From Leclercia sp. S52 (GTDB lineage Bacteria > Pseudomonadota > Gammaproteobacteria > Enterobacterales > Enterobacteriaceae), in contig NZ_CP152474.1 of assembly GCF_039727615.1 (NCBI RefSeq), positions 4,774,001-4,838,000 of the forward strand: a DNA stretch of 64,000 nucleotides. Reading direction: 5' to 3'. How positions within the stretch are numbered: position 1 is the first letter of the stretch; each line of letters begins with the position of its first letter. Shown here piece by piece: positions 1 to 8,567 of this stretch. The notes under the pieces were generated by a model. The model had not been told where the DNA came from. It searched no databases and saw nothing but the letters and a program-made list of their open reading frames with translations. A program made the position numbers and the translations under genes.

Positions 1-346
1 GCTGCTTACGGTTACGCATTTTAAAGCCGATCCAGAAGACCAGCGCTACCGACAGCACCGCAGGCAGGAAGTTAGAGCCAATGTCCGGGTACTCTGCGCG
101 CACCACGGTGCTATACAGCAGGACGCCCAGCACAAAGAACGCCGCCGACAATGCCGGTAACCCCACCGGCATGGTGCGATTCTGATAACGCTGATGCAGA
201 CAGTACACCGTCAGCACCAGAGAGATCATCGGGAAAACCGAAAACGGTACAATGGAGCTAAAAATCGCTGCAAAGGTCCCGTTAATGGATAAGCCAGCGA
301 TCAATGCCAGCAACAATGTTCCTTTATCCTGTCCTGTCTGTTTCAT
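1..346 (-). CDS. yijD: YijD, small inner membrane protein (DUF1422), 3' end cut by window edge
   Basis: The reverse-strand frame starts at an ATG at 344-346 ([20 protein letters not shown]) and stays open to base 1, giving 115 codons. The E. coli protein is 119 residues, so only the last few are missing. The sequence is hydrophobic with about four membrane segments and contains [14 protein letters not shown], characteristic of YijD. It starts 10 bases after the fabR stop, so the two genes are probably cotranscribed, as in E. coli. No biochemical function is established for this family. I identify it by recognisable sequence and by its place next to fabR. Confidence 0.93.
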   Translation of the reverse strand, partial: MKQTGQDKGTLLLALIAGLSINGTFAAIFSSIVPFSVFPMISLVLTVYCLHQRYQNRTMPVGLPALSAAFFVLGVLLYSTVVRAEYPDIGSNFLPAVLSVALVFWIGFKMRNRKQ

Positions 347-356
347 TACTCACCTT

Positions 357-993
357 TCACTCATCGGATTGATGCGCCAGTTTTTCTTGTTCACGGCGAT
401 ACCAGTAATACGCTCCTTTAGAGATCATCCGCAGTTGCAATACCAGTCGCTCTTCGAGTTGCTTGCGTTGTTCAACGCTCACATCCAGTGCTTCGGCGCC
501 CGCACTGAAGACTATTGTCACCATCGCCTCGGCCTGCGCTTCAGTGAAGGCGCGCGGCATATGGTTTTCGAGTTCAAGATAGTCGGCAAGTTCCGCAATA
601 AAATGCTGAATCTCACGCGCCACGGCGGCACGAAACGCGGCCGAGGTACCGGAGCGTTCCCGCAACAGTAAACGAAACGCGTTAGGATTGTTGCCGATAA
701 ACTCCATAAAGGTGGAAACGGAGGTGCGGATCACGCTGCCCCCCTTTGGCGATACGCTGACGCGCCTGGCGCATCAGCTGGCGGAGCATCAGCCCGCTCT
801 CATCCACCATGGTCAGACCCAGTTCATCTACGTCACGGAAATGACGGTAGAAAGAGGTAGGCGCAATCCCGGCTTCGCGTGCGACTTCGCGCAGGCTCAG
901 ACTGGCAAAACTTCGCTCGGCACTCAGCTGACTGAATGCGGCTTCTACCAGCGAACGCCGGGTTTTCTCTTTTTGTTGTGCTCTTACGCCCAT
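357..993 (-). CDS. fabR: FabR, TetR-family repressor of unsaturated fatty acid synthesis (apparent frameshift)
   Basis: FabR represses fabA and fabB and tunes the unsaturated to saturated fatty acid ratio. The N-terminal TetR helix-turn-helix ([19 protein letters not shown]) is in the frame starting at ATG 991-993. The ligand-binding half (from [16 protein letters not shown]) is in another frame ending at 357. The switch falls at a run of six C at 739-744: five would read [10 protein letters not shown] without interruption, as in E. coli. Without the extra base the protein is about 211 residues, close to the E. coli 215. Divergent from sthA and followed by yijD. The break is probably a homopolymer error rather than a true pseudogene. 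Confidence 0.9.
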
Positions 994-1192
994 CACGATA
1001 GTTGAATCCTTCCAAAGGCCCGCTGGCACTATACCAGAGAATAAAATTAATCTGTTTACCTGGCTTACAGAATGAAGGTTTCCCTGTTGTTTGTGCTCCA
1101 CCACGCGAAAAGAGCACAACGATAATTGGGTTATCCCGGCAATGATGTTACTATTCTGTTGCTTTTATGTATAAGAACAGGTAAGCCTTACC

Positions 1193-2593
1193 ATGTCACA
1201 TTCCTACGATTACGACGCAATAGTTATTGGTTCCGGCCCCGGCGGCGAAGGCGCTGCTATGGGACTGGTTAAGCAAGGAGCCAGAGTAGCGGTCATTGAG
1301 CGCTACCATAACGTTGGCGGCGGCTGTACCCACTGGGGCACCATCCCTTCGAAAGCCCTCCGCCACGCCGTCAGCCGCATTATTGAATTCAACCAGAACC
1401 CTCTTTACAGCGATCACTCCCGCCTTCTCCGCTCATCTTTTGCCGATATCCTGAATCATGCGGATACCGTGATTAATCAGCAGACGCGGATGCGCCAGGG
1501 TTTTTATGAGCGCAACCACTGCGAAATTCTGCAGGGCAGCGCACATTTCGTTGATGAGCATACGCTGGCGCTGGAGTGTCATGACGGTTCCGTCGAGACC
1601 ATCACCGCCGAGAAATTTGTGATCGCCTGCGGCTCGCGCCCGTACCGTCCGGCCGATGTGGATTTCTCCCATCCGCGCGTCTACGACAGCGACTCCATCC
1701 TGAGCCTGCACCACGAGCCGCGCCACGTGCTGATCTACGGCGCCGGGGTGATCGGCTGTGAATATGCCTCCATCTTCCGCGGCATGAACGTCAAAGTTGA
1801 TCTGATCAATACCCGCGACCGTCTGCTGGCGTTCCTCGATCAGGAGATGTCCGATTCGCTCTCCTATCATTTCTGGAACAGCGGCGTGGTGATTCGTCAC
1901 AACGAAGAGTACGAGAAGATCGAACCCTGCGATGATGGCGTGATCATGCACCTGAAGTCCGGCAAAAAGCTGAAAGCCGACTGCCTGCTGTATGCCAACG
2001 GCCGTACCGGTAATACCGATTCGCTGGCGCTGGAAAACATCGGCCTGACCACCGACAGTCGTGGGCAGCTCAAGGTCAACAGCATGTACCAGACCGCCCT
2101 GCCGCATATCTATGCCGTGGGTGACGTGATTGGTTATCCAAGCCTGGCGTCAGCGGCGTATGACCAGGGGCGCATTGCGGCTCAGGCGCTGGTGAAAGGT
2201 GAAGCGACGGCGCATCTGATTGAAGATATCCCGACCGGCATTTACACCATTCCGGAAATTAGCTCCGTCGGTAAAACCGAACAGCAGCTGACGGCCATGA
2301 AGGTGCCTTACGAGGTGGGTCGTGCCCAGTTTAAACATCTGGCGCGGGCGCAAATCGTCGGGATGAGCGTGGGTACGCTGAAGATCCTGTTCCATCGCGA
2401 GACGAAAGAGATCCTCGGCATTCACTGCTTCGGTGAGCGTGCGGCGGAAATCATTCACATCGGCCAGGCGATCATGGAGCAAAAAGGTGGCGGTAACACC
2501 ATCGAATACTTTGTTAATACCACCTTTAACTATCCGACCATGGCAGAAGCTTATCGGGTAGCGGCGCTGAACGGCTTAAACCGCCTGTTTTAA
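1193..2593 (+). CDS. sthA: SthA, soluble pyridine nucleotide transhydrogenase
   Basis: Cytosolic FAD flavoprotein that moves hydride between NADPH and NAD+, mainly reoxidising excess NADPH. At 466 residues it is the same length as the E. coli protein. The FAD dinucleotide-binding motif GSGPGG is at 13-18. The disulfide region of the family reads GGGCTHWGT: Cys45 is present but the second redox cysteine is Thr50, typical of SthA and unlike lipoamide dehydrogenase or glutathione reductase. A second nucleotide-binding fold ([12 protein letters not shown]) and a C-terminal dimerisation domain follow. It is divergent from fabR across a 199-base intergenic region, and its 3' end overlaps the oxyR 3' end by 18 bases. 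Confidence 0.97.
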   Translation: MSHSYDYDAIVIGSGPGGEGAAMGLVKQGARVAVIERYHNVGGGCTHWGTIPSKALRHAVSRIIEFNQNPLYSDHSRLLRSSFADILNHADTVINQQTRMRQGFYERNHCEILQGSAHFVDEHTLALECHDGSVETITAEKFVIACGSRPYRPADVDFSHPRVYDSDSILSLHHEPRHVLIYGAGVIGCEYASIFRGMNVKVDLINTRDRLLAFLDQEMSDSLSYHFWNSGVVIRHNEEYEKIEPCDDGVIMHLKSGKKLKADCLLYANGRTGNTDSLALENIGLTTDSRGQLKVNSMYQTALPHIYAVGDVIGYPSLASAAYDQGRIAAQALVKGEATAHLIEDIPTGIYTIPEISSVGKTEQQLTAMKVPYEVGRAQFKHLARAQIVGMSVGTLKILFHRETKEILGIHCFGERAAEIIHIGQAIMEQKGGGNTIEYFVNTTFNYPTMAEAYRVAALNGLNRLF

Positions 2594-3494
2594 CGCACTG
2601 TCGAAACGGCCATCCATCGAACTGCGGATGGCCTCTGCCAGCTGCTCATAGCGGCTGCGCAGCGGCGACCCCGGACGGTAGACCAGACCAATGGTACGGC
2701 GCGGCTCCGGCTTGATGCACGGCAGATAGACCACCCCGTCGCGGCGACGCTCCGGCGGGACCGACAGCGCAGGCAGCAGCGTAATACCGCTTCCTGCCGC
2801 CACCATGTTGCGCAGCGTTTCCAGGCTGGTTGCGCGGAAGTGGGTATCTTCATCGGCACCCGCTTCAAAACAGAAGCCCATCGCCTGATCGCGCAGGCAG
2901 TGACCATCTTCCAGCATCAGCAGCTTTTCACCGGCCAGATCGGCCATCGGCACGCGATCGCGGTTCGCCCACGGGTGATCCTCATAGATCGCCAGCATCA
3001 TCGGCTCGTCAAACAACGGCACTTCGATAAAGGCTTCACTCTCTTTGACCAGCGCCAGAATGGCACAGTCGAGCTTGCCGCTATCTAACTGCGCCAGCAG
3101 CTGATGGGTTTGCGCTTCGTGCAGGTACATTTCGAGTTTCGGGAAGGTCTGATGCAGCATCGGAATAATTTGCGGCAGCAGGTACGGGCCAACGGTTGGG
3201 ATCAGGCCGATGTGCAGCGGGCCGGACATGGTCTCCCCCCTGCTGGCTTGCCATTTCCTTGAGCACTTTGACCTCGCGCAGCACGGTGCGCGCCTGATCC
3301 ACCAGCAGAAGACCTGCCTGGGTGAACAGCACTTTACGACTGGTGCGCTCCAGCAGCATCACGCCCAGTTCGTCTTCCAGCTTGCGGATCTGACCGCTAA
3401 GCGTAGGTTGACTGACGTGGCAGGAGTCTGCCGCGCGGCGAAAATGGCGGTGTTCAGCTAATGCGACCAGGTATTCAAGATCACGAATATTCAT
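2576..3494 (-). CDS. oxyR: OxyR, LysR-family hydrogen peroxide sensor (apparent frameshift)
   Basis: OxyR is oxidised by peroxide through a disulfide and activates katG, oxyS, ahpC and others. The N-terminal LysR helix-turn-helix ([18 protein letters not shown]) starts at 3494. The effector domain, with both redox cysteines in the motif [18 protein letters not shown], lies in a second frame that ends at 2576. The join is a run of six C at 3235-3240; five would read ASQQGETMSG as in E. coli and give 305 residues, the usual length. The gene is tail-to-tail with sthA and divergent from OxyS. The frameshift is probably artefactual; if real, it would remove the sensing domain and derepress nothing but disable peroxide induction. 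Confidence 0.92.
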
Positions 3495-3520
3495 TATTCA
3501 TCCTCCGTCGCCACGATAGT

Positions 3521-3589
3521 TCATGGCGATAGATAGCATAGCAACGAACGATTATCCCTATCAAGCGTTCTGTTGAATAATGCATCACA
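3521..3589 (+). promoter_or_regulatory. oxyR-oxyS divergent control region
   Basis: Between the oxyR start and the OxyS 5' end lies a stretch with ATAGATAGCATAGCAACGAACG and GATTATCCCTATCAAG-type sequence closely resembling the E. coli OxyR footprint at oxyS. A -10-like AATAAT at 3576-3581 sits eight bases before the expected OxyS start. In E. coli OxyR here represses its own gene and activates oxyS when oxidised. The site is assigned by resemblance from memory; no footprint data support it here. Confidence 0.6.
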
Positions 3590-3706
3590 GAGACGAGGCG
3601 GCACCGATTACCCTTGAAGTCCTGTCCCGTCTTACGAGTTTCTCTCAAAACTCGAACAACTAAAGCCAACGTGAACTTTTGCGGACCCCGTGGTCCGCCT
3701 TTTTTT
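3590..3706 (+). ncRNA. oxyS: OxyS, peroxide-induced small regulatory RNA
   Basis: The sequence follows E. coli OxyS along its length: a GAGACGAGGCGGCACC-like 5' end at 3590, then CCCTTGAAGTC, the conserved linker CTAAAGCCAACGTGAACTTT and a 3' hairpin (GCGGACC...GGTCCGC, 3681-3698) followed by a run of T. The RNA is about 109 nt plus the U-tail, the usual size. It works with Hfq and represses fhlA and rpoS in E. coli. The linker and terminator are nearly unchanged, while the first stem-loop has diverged in its loop and closing pairs. Confidence 0.93.
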
Positions 3707-3732
3707 TGCGTAAAAAAAGCCGGATAAACGCA

Positions 3733-3757
3733 AAATGGCAACCGAAGTTGCCATTTT
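3733..3757. terminator. Bidirectional terminator between OxyS and argH
   Basis: Perfect inverted repeat AAATGGCAAC-cgaa-GTTGCCATTT followed by T residues on the + strand, with A residues on the left that become U on the minus strand. It lies downstream of argH and can end the argCBH transcript; it also backs up the OxyS terminator. Confidence 0.75.
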
Positions 3758-3765
3758 TAGTGTTT

Positions 3766-3808
3766 GCTCCCTCTCCCGGTGGAAGAGGGCCGGGGTGAGG
3801 GCAACAGC
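3766..3808. repeat. CCCTCTCCC-type intergenic palindrome
   Basis: CTCCCTCTCCC-ggtg-GAAGAGGG followed by CCGGGGTGAGGGCAACAGCCCGCAC. Close copies occur near 17490, 33316, 40761 and 54156. The sequence is palindromic, always intergenic and distinct from the REP elements elsewhere in the window. Together with OxyS and the terminator it fills the 323-base gap between oxyR and argH. Confidence 0.7.
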
Positions 3809-3817
3809 CCGCACGAA

Positions 3818-5191
3818 TCACACCAGACGGTTTTTCGCATCCGCAATCGCCTGCGCCACCTGCTTCGGCGACACGCCGCCTTTCGCCGCACGCTTGTCCA
3901 GACAGGACTGCAGCGCCAGGATCGGATAGACATCATCACCAATCACGCTGCTGAATTTCTGCAGGTCGGTCAGCGGCAGATCTTCCAGCGGTTTCCCCTG
4001 ACGAATAGCTTCCACGACCGCTTCACCGACAATATGGTGTGCTTCACGGAACGGCACGCCTTTGGCAACCAGATAATCCGCCAGCTCGGTGGAGTTAGCA
4101 TAGCCCTGCTGGGCTGCTTCCTGGCAACGCGGGCGTTTCACCTGAATGCCATCCAGCACCAGCGCCGCCATATGCAGACAGTCCAGCCAGGTGTCGAGCG
4201 CGTCGAACAGCCCCTCTTTGTCTTCCTGCATATCTTTGTTGTAGGCCAGCGGCAGCCCTTTCAGGGTCATCATCATCCCGGTCAGCGCGCCCTGTACACG
4301 GCCACACTTGCCGCGGATCAGCTCCAGCGCATCGGGGTTTTTCTTCTGCGGCATCAGGGAGGAGCCGGAGGTCACCCGGTCAGACAGCTCGACAAACCCG
4401 GCTTCGCCAGAGTTGAAGAAGATCAGGTCTTCGGCAAAGCGCGACAGGTGCACCATGCCGATAGAGGCATTGGAGAGCAGCTCAAGCACGTGGTCACGGT
4501 CGGAGACGCTGTCCAGGCTGTTACGGGTGGCAGAGGCAAAGCCCAGCCAGCCGGCCAGCTGCTCACGGTCGATTTCATAAGCGGTACCGGCCAGCGCGCC
4601 GCTGCCCAGCGGGCTGACGTCCAGACGCTTCAGGGTATCCTGCAGACGGCTCTCATCACGCGCCAGCATCTCAACGTAGGCCAGCGACCAGTGCGCAAAA
4701 GTGACAGGCTGCGCGCGCTGCAGGTGGGTATAACCCGGCATCACCGCATCCTGATTGTTCTGTGCGGTTTCCACCAGCGCGTTCTGCAGCTGACGATTCG
4801 CCGCCAGCAGCTCCACCACGGTATCTTTACACCACAGCTTCAGGTCGGTTGCGACCTGATCGTTACGGCTCCGGCCGGTGTGCAGCTTTTTACCTAACTG
4901 GCCGACTTTGTCGATCAGTTTGCCTTCCACCCAGCTGTGAATATCTTCAGCGTCGCTCTCGAGGATCTGCTGCGGGTTCAGACGCACCTCTTCCAGCAGG
5001 TTGTTCAGCGCCTCTTCCAGCTGCAGCTGTTCGTCAGTGGTCAGCACGCCCACGGTGACCAGCGCTTTGGACCAGGCCACAGAGCCGACGATATCCTGTT
5101 CGGCCAGGCGGTAGTCGAAGCGCAAAGAGTCGTTGAACTGTTTGAACCGTTGATCCGCTGCCTGTGTAAAACGCCCACCCCAAAGTGCCAT
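3818..5191 (-). CDS. argH: ArgH, argininosuccinate lyase
   Basis: Catalyses the last step of arginine synthesis, splitting argininosuccinate into arginine and fumarate in the cytosol. It has 457 residues, the standard length. The fumarase and aspartase superfamily signature [11 protein letters not shown] is at 276-286, with the catalytic serine in the flexible loop just before it. The conserved GYTHLQ at 153-158 carries the active-site histidine region, and TGRSRNDQV at 105-113 is the substrate-binding segment. It is the last gene of the argCBH transcript, about 100 bases after argB, with a REP pair in the gap. It probably shares ArgR control with argC and argB. Confidence 0.98.
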   Translation of the reverse strand: MALWGGRFTQAADQRFKQFNDSLRFDYRLAEQDIVGSVAWSKALVTVGVLTTDEQLQLEEALNNLLEEVRLNPQQILESDAEDIHSWVEGKLIDKVGQLGKKLHTGRSRNDQVATDLKLWCKDTVVELLAANRQLQNALVETAQNNQDAVMPGYTHLQRAQPVTFAHWSLAYVEMLARDESRLQDTLKRLDVSPLGSGALAGTAYEIDREQLAGWLGFASATRNSLDSVSDRDHVLELLSNASIGMVHLSRFAEDLIFFNSGEAGFVELSDRVTSGSSLMPQKKNPDALELIRGKCGRVQGALTGMMMTLKGLPLAYNKDMQEDKEGLFDALDTWLDCLHMAALVLDGIQVKRPRCQEAAQQGYANSTELADYLVAKGVPFREAHHIVGEAVVEAIRQGKPLEDLPLTDLQKFSSVIGDDVYPILALQSCLDKRAAKGGVSPKQVAQAIADAKNRLV

Positions 5192-5217
5192 AACATGCTT
5201 CCTTTATTCGTTAGTTC

Positions 5218-5286
5218 CGCCGGGCGGCGCTACGCTAACCCGGCCTACGGTCTTGTAGGCCCGGCAAGCAGAGCGCCGCCGGGCAG
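5218..5286. repeat. REP/BIME pair between argB and argH
   Basis: Two inverted REP units: GCCGGGCGGCGCTACGCTAA-type sequence ending in CCCGGCCTACG, then GTAGGCCCGGCAAGC ending in GCGCCGCCGGGC. The unit lies inside the argCBH operon, so the hairpins would form in the mRNA between argB and argH. Such elements can protect upstream message from 3' exonucleases. Confidence 0.9.
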
Positions 5287-5292
5287 TAAATC

Positions 5293-6069
5293 TTAAGCCA
5301 GAATACGCGTACCAATCGGCGTGCCGTTAAACAGCGCCGGGAGTTGCTCCGCGTGACGCCATGAGGCGATATCCACCGGACGACCGAGCGTGCGGGCGGC
5401 ATCCAGCGCCGCATTCACTTTCACAATCATGCCGTCGGTAATAATGCCCTGTTCGATCAGCTGTTCGGCTTTCTCAGCCGTCATTTCCGCAATGCGCTGG
5501 CCTTTGCCGTCCAGAATGCCGCTCACGTCAGAGAGCAGGATCAGGTCTGCGCCCAGCGTCGCCGCCAGAGCGGTTGCCGCCTGATCGGCGTTGACGTTCA
5601 TCAGCGCACCCTCTTCGGTCACGCCGATAGAGCTGACAACCGGCAGGAAACCGCCTTCCAGCAGCGTATTAATCAGTTTTGGCGAACCCGGCTGCGCCAG
5701 CCCCACGTGGCCAAGCTCTTCGTCGAGCTGGGTCACTTTCACGCTGTCGCCATCGCCCAGATAGAGGCCCACGGAGGCGATATGGTGTTTCTTCGCCCAG
5801 GACAACAGGGTTTTGTTGGCCGTGCCCGCCAGCGCGCCGGTAATAATGTCGATCTGGTCAGCAGGCGTGACGCGCAGGCCGTTCTTCTTTTTCACCGGAA
5901 GATTCAGGCCTTTCATTAACTCATCGACCACACAGCCGCCGCCGTGAACAATCACCAGCGGGCGTTGATGGGATTCGCGATAGTTGACCAGCGCGGTAAA
6001 CAGACGCTCCAGCGCCTCTTCGCTGTCCAGCAGTACACCACCAAGCTTGATAATTAATGGGTTCATCAT
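5293..6069 (-). CDS. argB: ArgB, acetylglutamate kinase
   Basis: Phosphorylates N-acetylglutamate with ATP, the second step of arginine synthesis. It has 258 residues, as in E. coli, counted from ATGATGAAC at 6069; an in-frame GTG three bases upstream is less likely because it crowds the AAGG ribosome site. Amino acid kinase fold: the glycine-rich KLGG near residue 10 and VIVHGGG near 40-46 bind phosphates, LLSDVSG near 180 binds nucleotide, and the final part carries [13 protein letters not shown]. The argC stop is six bases before the start, so the genes are translationally close. Confidence 0.97.
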   Translation of the reverse strand: MMNPLIIKLGGVLLDSEEALERLFTALVNYRESHQRPLVIVHGGGCVVDELMKGLNLPVKKKNGLRVTPADQIDIITGALAGTANKTLLSWAKKHHIASVGLYLGDGDSVKVTQLDEELGHVGLAQPGSPKLINTLLEGGFLPVVSSIGVTEEGALMNVNADQAATALAATLGADLILLSDVSGILDGKGQRIAEMTAEKAEQLIEQGIITDGMIVKVNAALDAARTLGRPVDIASWRHAEQLPALFNGTPIGTRILA

Positions 6070-6075
6070 CACACC

Positions 6076-7080
6076 TTAAATAAGAGACTGCGTTTCAGCA
6101 TAGCCAAAACGAATATTTGCGCACTGAACTGCCTGGGCGGCAGCCCCTTTCAATAAGTTATCTTCTGCGGCCACCACAATCAGATGCTCGCCCTGCACGG
6201 CAAAGCCGATATCGCAGAACGGCAGGCCGACCACGTTTTTCAGCGCCGGCACGCCTTTATCGTACAGACGCACCAGCGGTTTATCCGCATAGGCCGTCGT
6301 GAAGACCGCATTCACCTGGTCTTTCGTCACGCCCGGCTTCAGGCGGCAGGTGATGGTTTCGAGGATCCCGCGCGGGAAGCTGCCCAGATGGGGCGTAAAG
6401 ATGACATCCGCCCCCAGATGGGTGGTGATTTCCGGGTGATGGCGGTGATTGAACACGCCATACGGCTGCAGGCTCACTTCACAGAAACTGTTGGAGATGG
6501 CCGCTTTGCGCCCTGCCCCGCTCACGCCGCTGGTGGCGTTGATCACCGGCCACTGGTTGAGATCCAGCAGGTCCGCGTCGATCAGCGGCTTCAGGGAGAG
6601 CTGCGCCGCCGTCGGGTAGCAACCCGGCACCGCAATGAGGTTGGCTTCTTTCAGCGCATCTGCGCTCCACTCCGCCAGACCGTACACCGCTTTTTCAAGC
6701 AGATCCGGGTGCTGATGAGTAAAGCCATAGTATTTTTCATAGAACGCGGCGTCGTTCACCCGGAACGCACCGGAGAGATCGAACACCACGCAGCCGGCGG
6801 CCAGGAACTGCGGCGCCAGGTCGTGGCTGACTTCGTGAGCGGTGGCTAAAAACACCACGTCCACGCCGTCGGTAAACTCGCTGATATCCGACATTGGCTG
6901 CAACGGCAGATCGACAATCCCTTTAAGTTGCGGATGTAAATCGGAAATTAACTTTCCTGCATCATTGCTTTGCGCTGAGACAGTCAAAGCGGTTATGGTC
7001 ATATGAGGATGGCGATTCACGTAGCTTACAAGCTCTGCGCCCGCATAACCGCTAGCGCCTACAATCAGCGTATTCAACAT
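6076..7080 (-). CDS. argC: ArgC, N-acetyl-gamma-glutamyl-phosphate reductase
   Basis: NADPH-dependent reduction of acetylglutamyl phosphate to the semialdehyde, third step of arginine synthesis. It has 334 residues, the normal length. The Rossmann motif [11 protein letters not shown] begins at residue 8. The active-site signature [15 protein letters not shown] near 149-160 holds the catalytic cysteine, and HRHHPEI near 217 supplies the conserved histidine. First gene of argCBH, divergent from argE across an 88-base region with ARG boxes. Confidence 0.98.
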   Translation of the reverse strand: MLNTLIVGASGYAGAELVSYVNRHPHMTITALTVSAQSNDAGKLISDLHPQLKGIVDLPLQPMSDISEFTDGVDVVFLATAHEVSHDLAPQFLAAGCVVFDLSGAFRVNDAAFYEKYYGFTHQHPDLLEKAVYGLAEWSADALKEANLIAVPGCYPTAAQLSLKPLIDADLLDLNQWPVINATSGVSGAGRKAAISNSFCEVSLQPYGVFNHRHHPEITTHLGADVIFTPHLGSFPRGILETITCRLKPGVTKDQVNAVFTTAYADKPLVRLYDKGVPALKNVVGLPFCDIGFAVQGEHLIVVAAEDNLLKGAAAQAVQCANIRFGYAETQSLI

Positions 7081-7103
7081 CGGGTTCCTTTATGCTCAAC
7101 GTT

Positions 7104-7142
7104 AATGTATTTTTATTCACATTTATTGCATGAATATTGATA
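7104..7142. promoter_or_regulatory. Tandem ARG boxes in the argE-argC operator
   Basis: Two adjacent 18-base elements lie between the divergent genes: AATGTATTTTTATTCACA (7104-7121) and, three bases on, ATTGCATGAATATTGATA (7125-7142). Both resemble the ArgR consensus (half-sites TGAAT and ATTCA around an AT core), and the three-base spacing is typical of paired ARG boxes. One operator covering both face-to-face promoters is the known E. coli arrangement. Confidence 0.7.
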
Positions 7143-7168
7143 CTATCACGACCTAAGGTGTGTCAACA

Positions 7169-8320
7169 ATGAAAATGAATTTACCGCCATTTATCGAGAT
7201 CTACCGCGCCCTGATTGCCACGCCGTCCATCAGCGCAACGGAAGAAGCGCTGGATCAGAGTAATGAGACTTTAATCAATCTGCTGGCGGGGTGGTTCAGC
7301 GATCTCGGGTTTAAGGTGGAGGTTCAGCCGGTCCCGGGAACCCGTAATAAATTTAACCTGCTCGCCAGTACCGGACAGGGTGCGGGCGGGCTGCTGCTGG
7401 CGGGACATACCGATACCGTGCCCTTTGACGATGGTCGCTGGACGCGCGATCCCTTCACCCTGACCGAGCACGACAACAAGCTCTACGGACTGGGCACTGC
7501 CGACATGAAAGGCTTCTTCGCTTTTATCCTCGACGCGCTGCGTGACGTCGATGTGAAAACGTTGAAAAAGCCGCTCTACATTCTGGCGACCGCCGACGAA
7601 GAGACCAGCATGGCGGGTGCACGCTACTTCTCTGAAAATACGTCGATTCGCCCGGATTGCGCCATCATCGGCGAGCCAACGTCTCTGCAGCCGATCCGCG
7701 CACATAAAGGCCATATCTCCACGGCGGTACGCGTGCTGGGCCAGTCCGGCCACTCCAGCGATCCGGCGCGCGGCGTGAACGCCATCGAGCTAATGCACGA
7801 CGCCATTGGCCGCATCATGACCCTGCGTGATGACCTGAAAGAGCGTTATCACTACGACGCCTTCACCGTGCCGTATCCAACCCTGAATCTCGGCAGCCTG
7901 CACGGCGGCGATGCCTCCAACCGCATCTGCGCCTGCTGTGAGCTGCATATGGATATCCGCCCGCTGCCGGGCATGACGCTGAGCGATCTCGATGGCTTGC
8001 TGAATGAAGCCCTGGCGCCGGTGAGCGAGCGCTGGCCGGGTCGCCTGACTGTCTCTGAACTGCATCCGCCGATCCCGGGCTACGAGTGCCCGCCGGACCA
8101 CCAGCTGGTCGAAGTGGTGGAAAAACTGCTCGGCGAGAAAACCGACGTGGTGAACTACTGCACCGAAGCGCCGTTTATTCAGACTCTGTGTCCGACGCTG
8201 GTCCTCGGCCCAGGCTCCATCAACCAGGCCCACCAGCCGGACGAGTACCTGGAAACCCGCTTTATCAAACCAACCCGTGAGTTAATTACTCAGGTTGTGC
8301 ATCACTTCTGCTGGCATTAA
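7169..8320 (+). CDS. argE: ArgE, acetylornithine deacetylase
   Basis: Removes acetate from N-acetylornithine to give ornithine. The ATG at 7169 ([13 protein letters not shown]) gives 383 residues, exactly the E. coli length; a GTG nine bases upstream is the only alternative. M20 metallopeptidase fold: the metal ligands are seen in [14 protein letters not shown] near 76-87 and TADMKGF near 110, with [11 protein letters not shown] near 140-150 providing the general base Glu and another ligand. [11 protein letters not shown] and [15 protein letters not shown] near the end are family signatures. Divergently transcribed from argCBH. Confidence 0.97.
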   Translation: MKMNLPPFIEIYRALIATPSISATEEALDQSNETLINLLAGWFSDLGFKVEVQPVPGTRNKFNLLASTGQGAGGLLLAGHTDTVPFDDGRWTRDPFTLTEHDNKLYGLGTADMKGFFAFILDALRDVDVKTLKKPLYILATADEETSMAGARYFSENTSIRPDCAIIGEPTSLQPIRAHKGHISTAVRVLGQSGHSSDPARGVNAIELMHDAIGRIMTLRDDLKERYHYDAFTVPYPTLNLGSLHGGDASNRICACCELHMDIRPLPGMTLSDLDGLLNEALAPVSERWPGRLTVSELHPPIPGYECPPDHQLVEVVEKLLGEKTDVVNYCTEAPFIQTLCPTLVLGPGSINQAHQPDEYLETRFIKPTRELITQVVHHFCWH

Positions 8321-8328
8321 TGACTGCT

Positions 8329-8348
8329 CCCCTCTCTCACGAGAGGGG
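8329..8348. other. Hairpin after argE
   Basis: CCCCTCTC-tcac-GAGAGGGG with A residues to its right. The polarity does not suit an intrinsic terminator for argE on the + strand, since there is no T run. It may be a short relative of the CCCTCTCCC palindromes. The remaining bases up to the ppc start at 8568 presumably hold the ppc promoter, but I see no clear hexamers. Confidence 0.45.
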
Positions 8349-8567
8349 AAAAATCTCATGATCTTCGTCACACTCTCATAAGCATCTCTTATCTGACGCG
8401 AAGCCAATTAAATTTCGTAAATTGCCCGCATTTATTCGTATGCTGAACCGTTTTCGCAGCAATTGACGACGGGGGTTTTACGTGGCTTTATAAAGGGAGA
8501 TGACAAAATAATGTCCGTTAGATGTCTGGCCGGGCATAAACAAAAATGATGGGGTGACTGGGTTTTT

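Noticed and set aside
357..993. Calling fabR, oxyR, metB, ftsN, menA, fsaB and vgrG true pseudogenes
   Set aside because: Apart from one homopolymer base each, the sequences are fully conserved with no other decay. They are kept as coding genes with the break noted.
3764..4897. A 377-codon open frame opposite argH
   Set aside because: Starts in an intergenic palindrome and lies antisense to intact argH; no motif or ribosome site.
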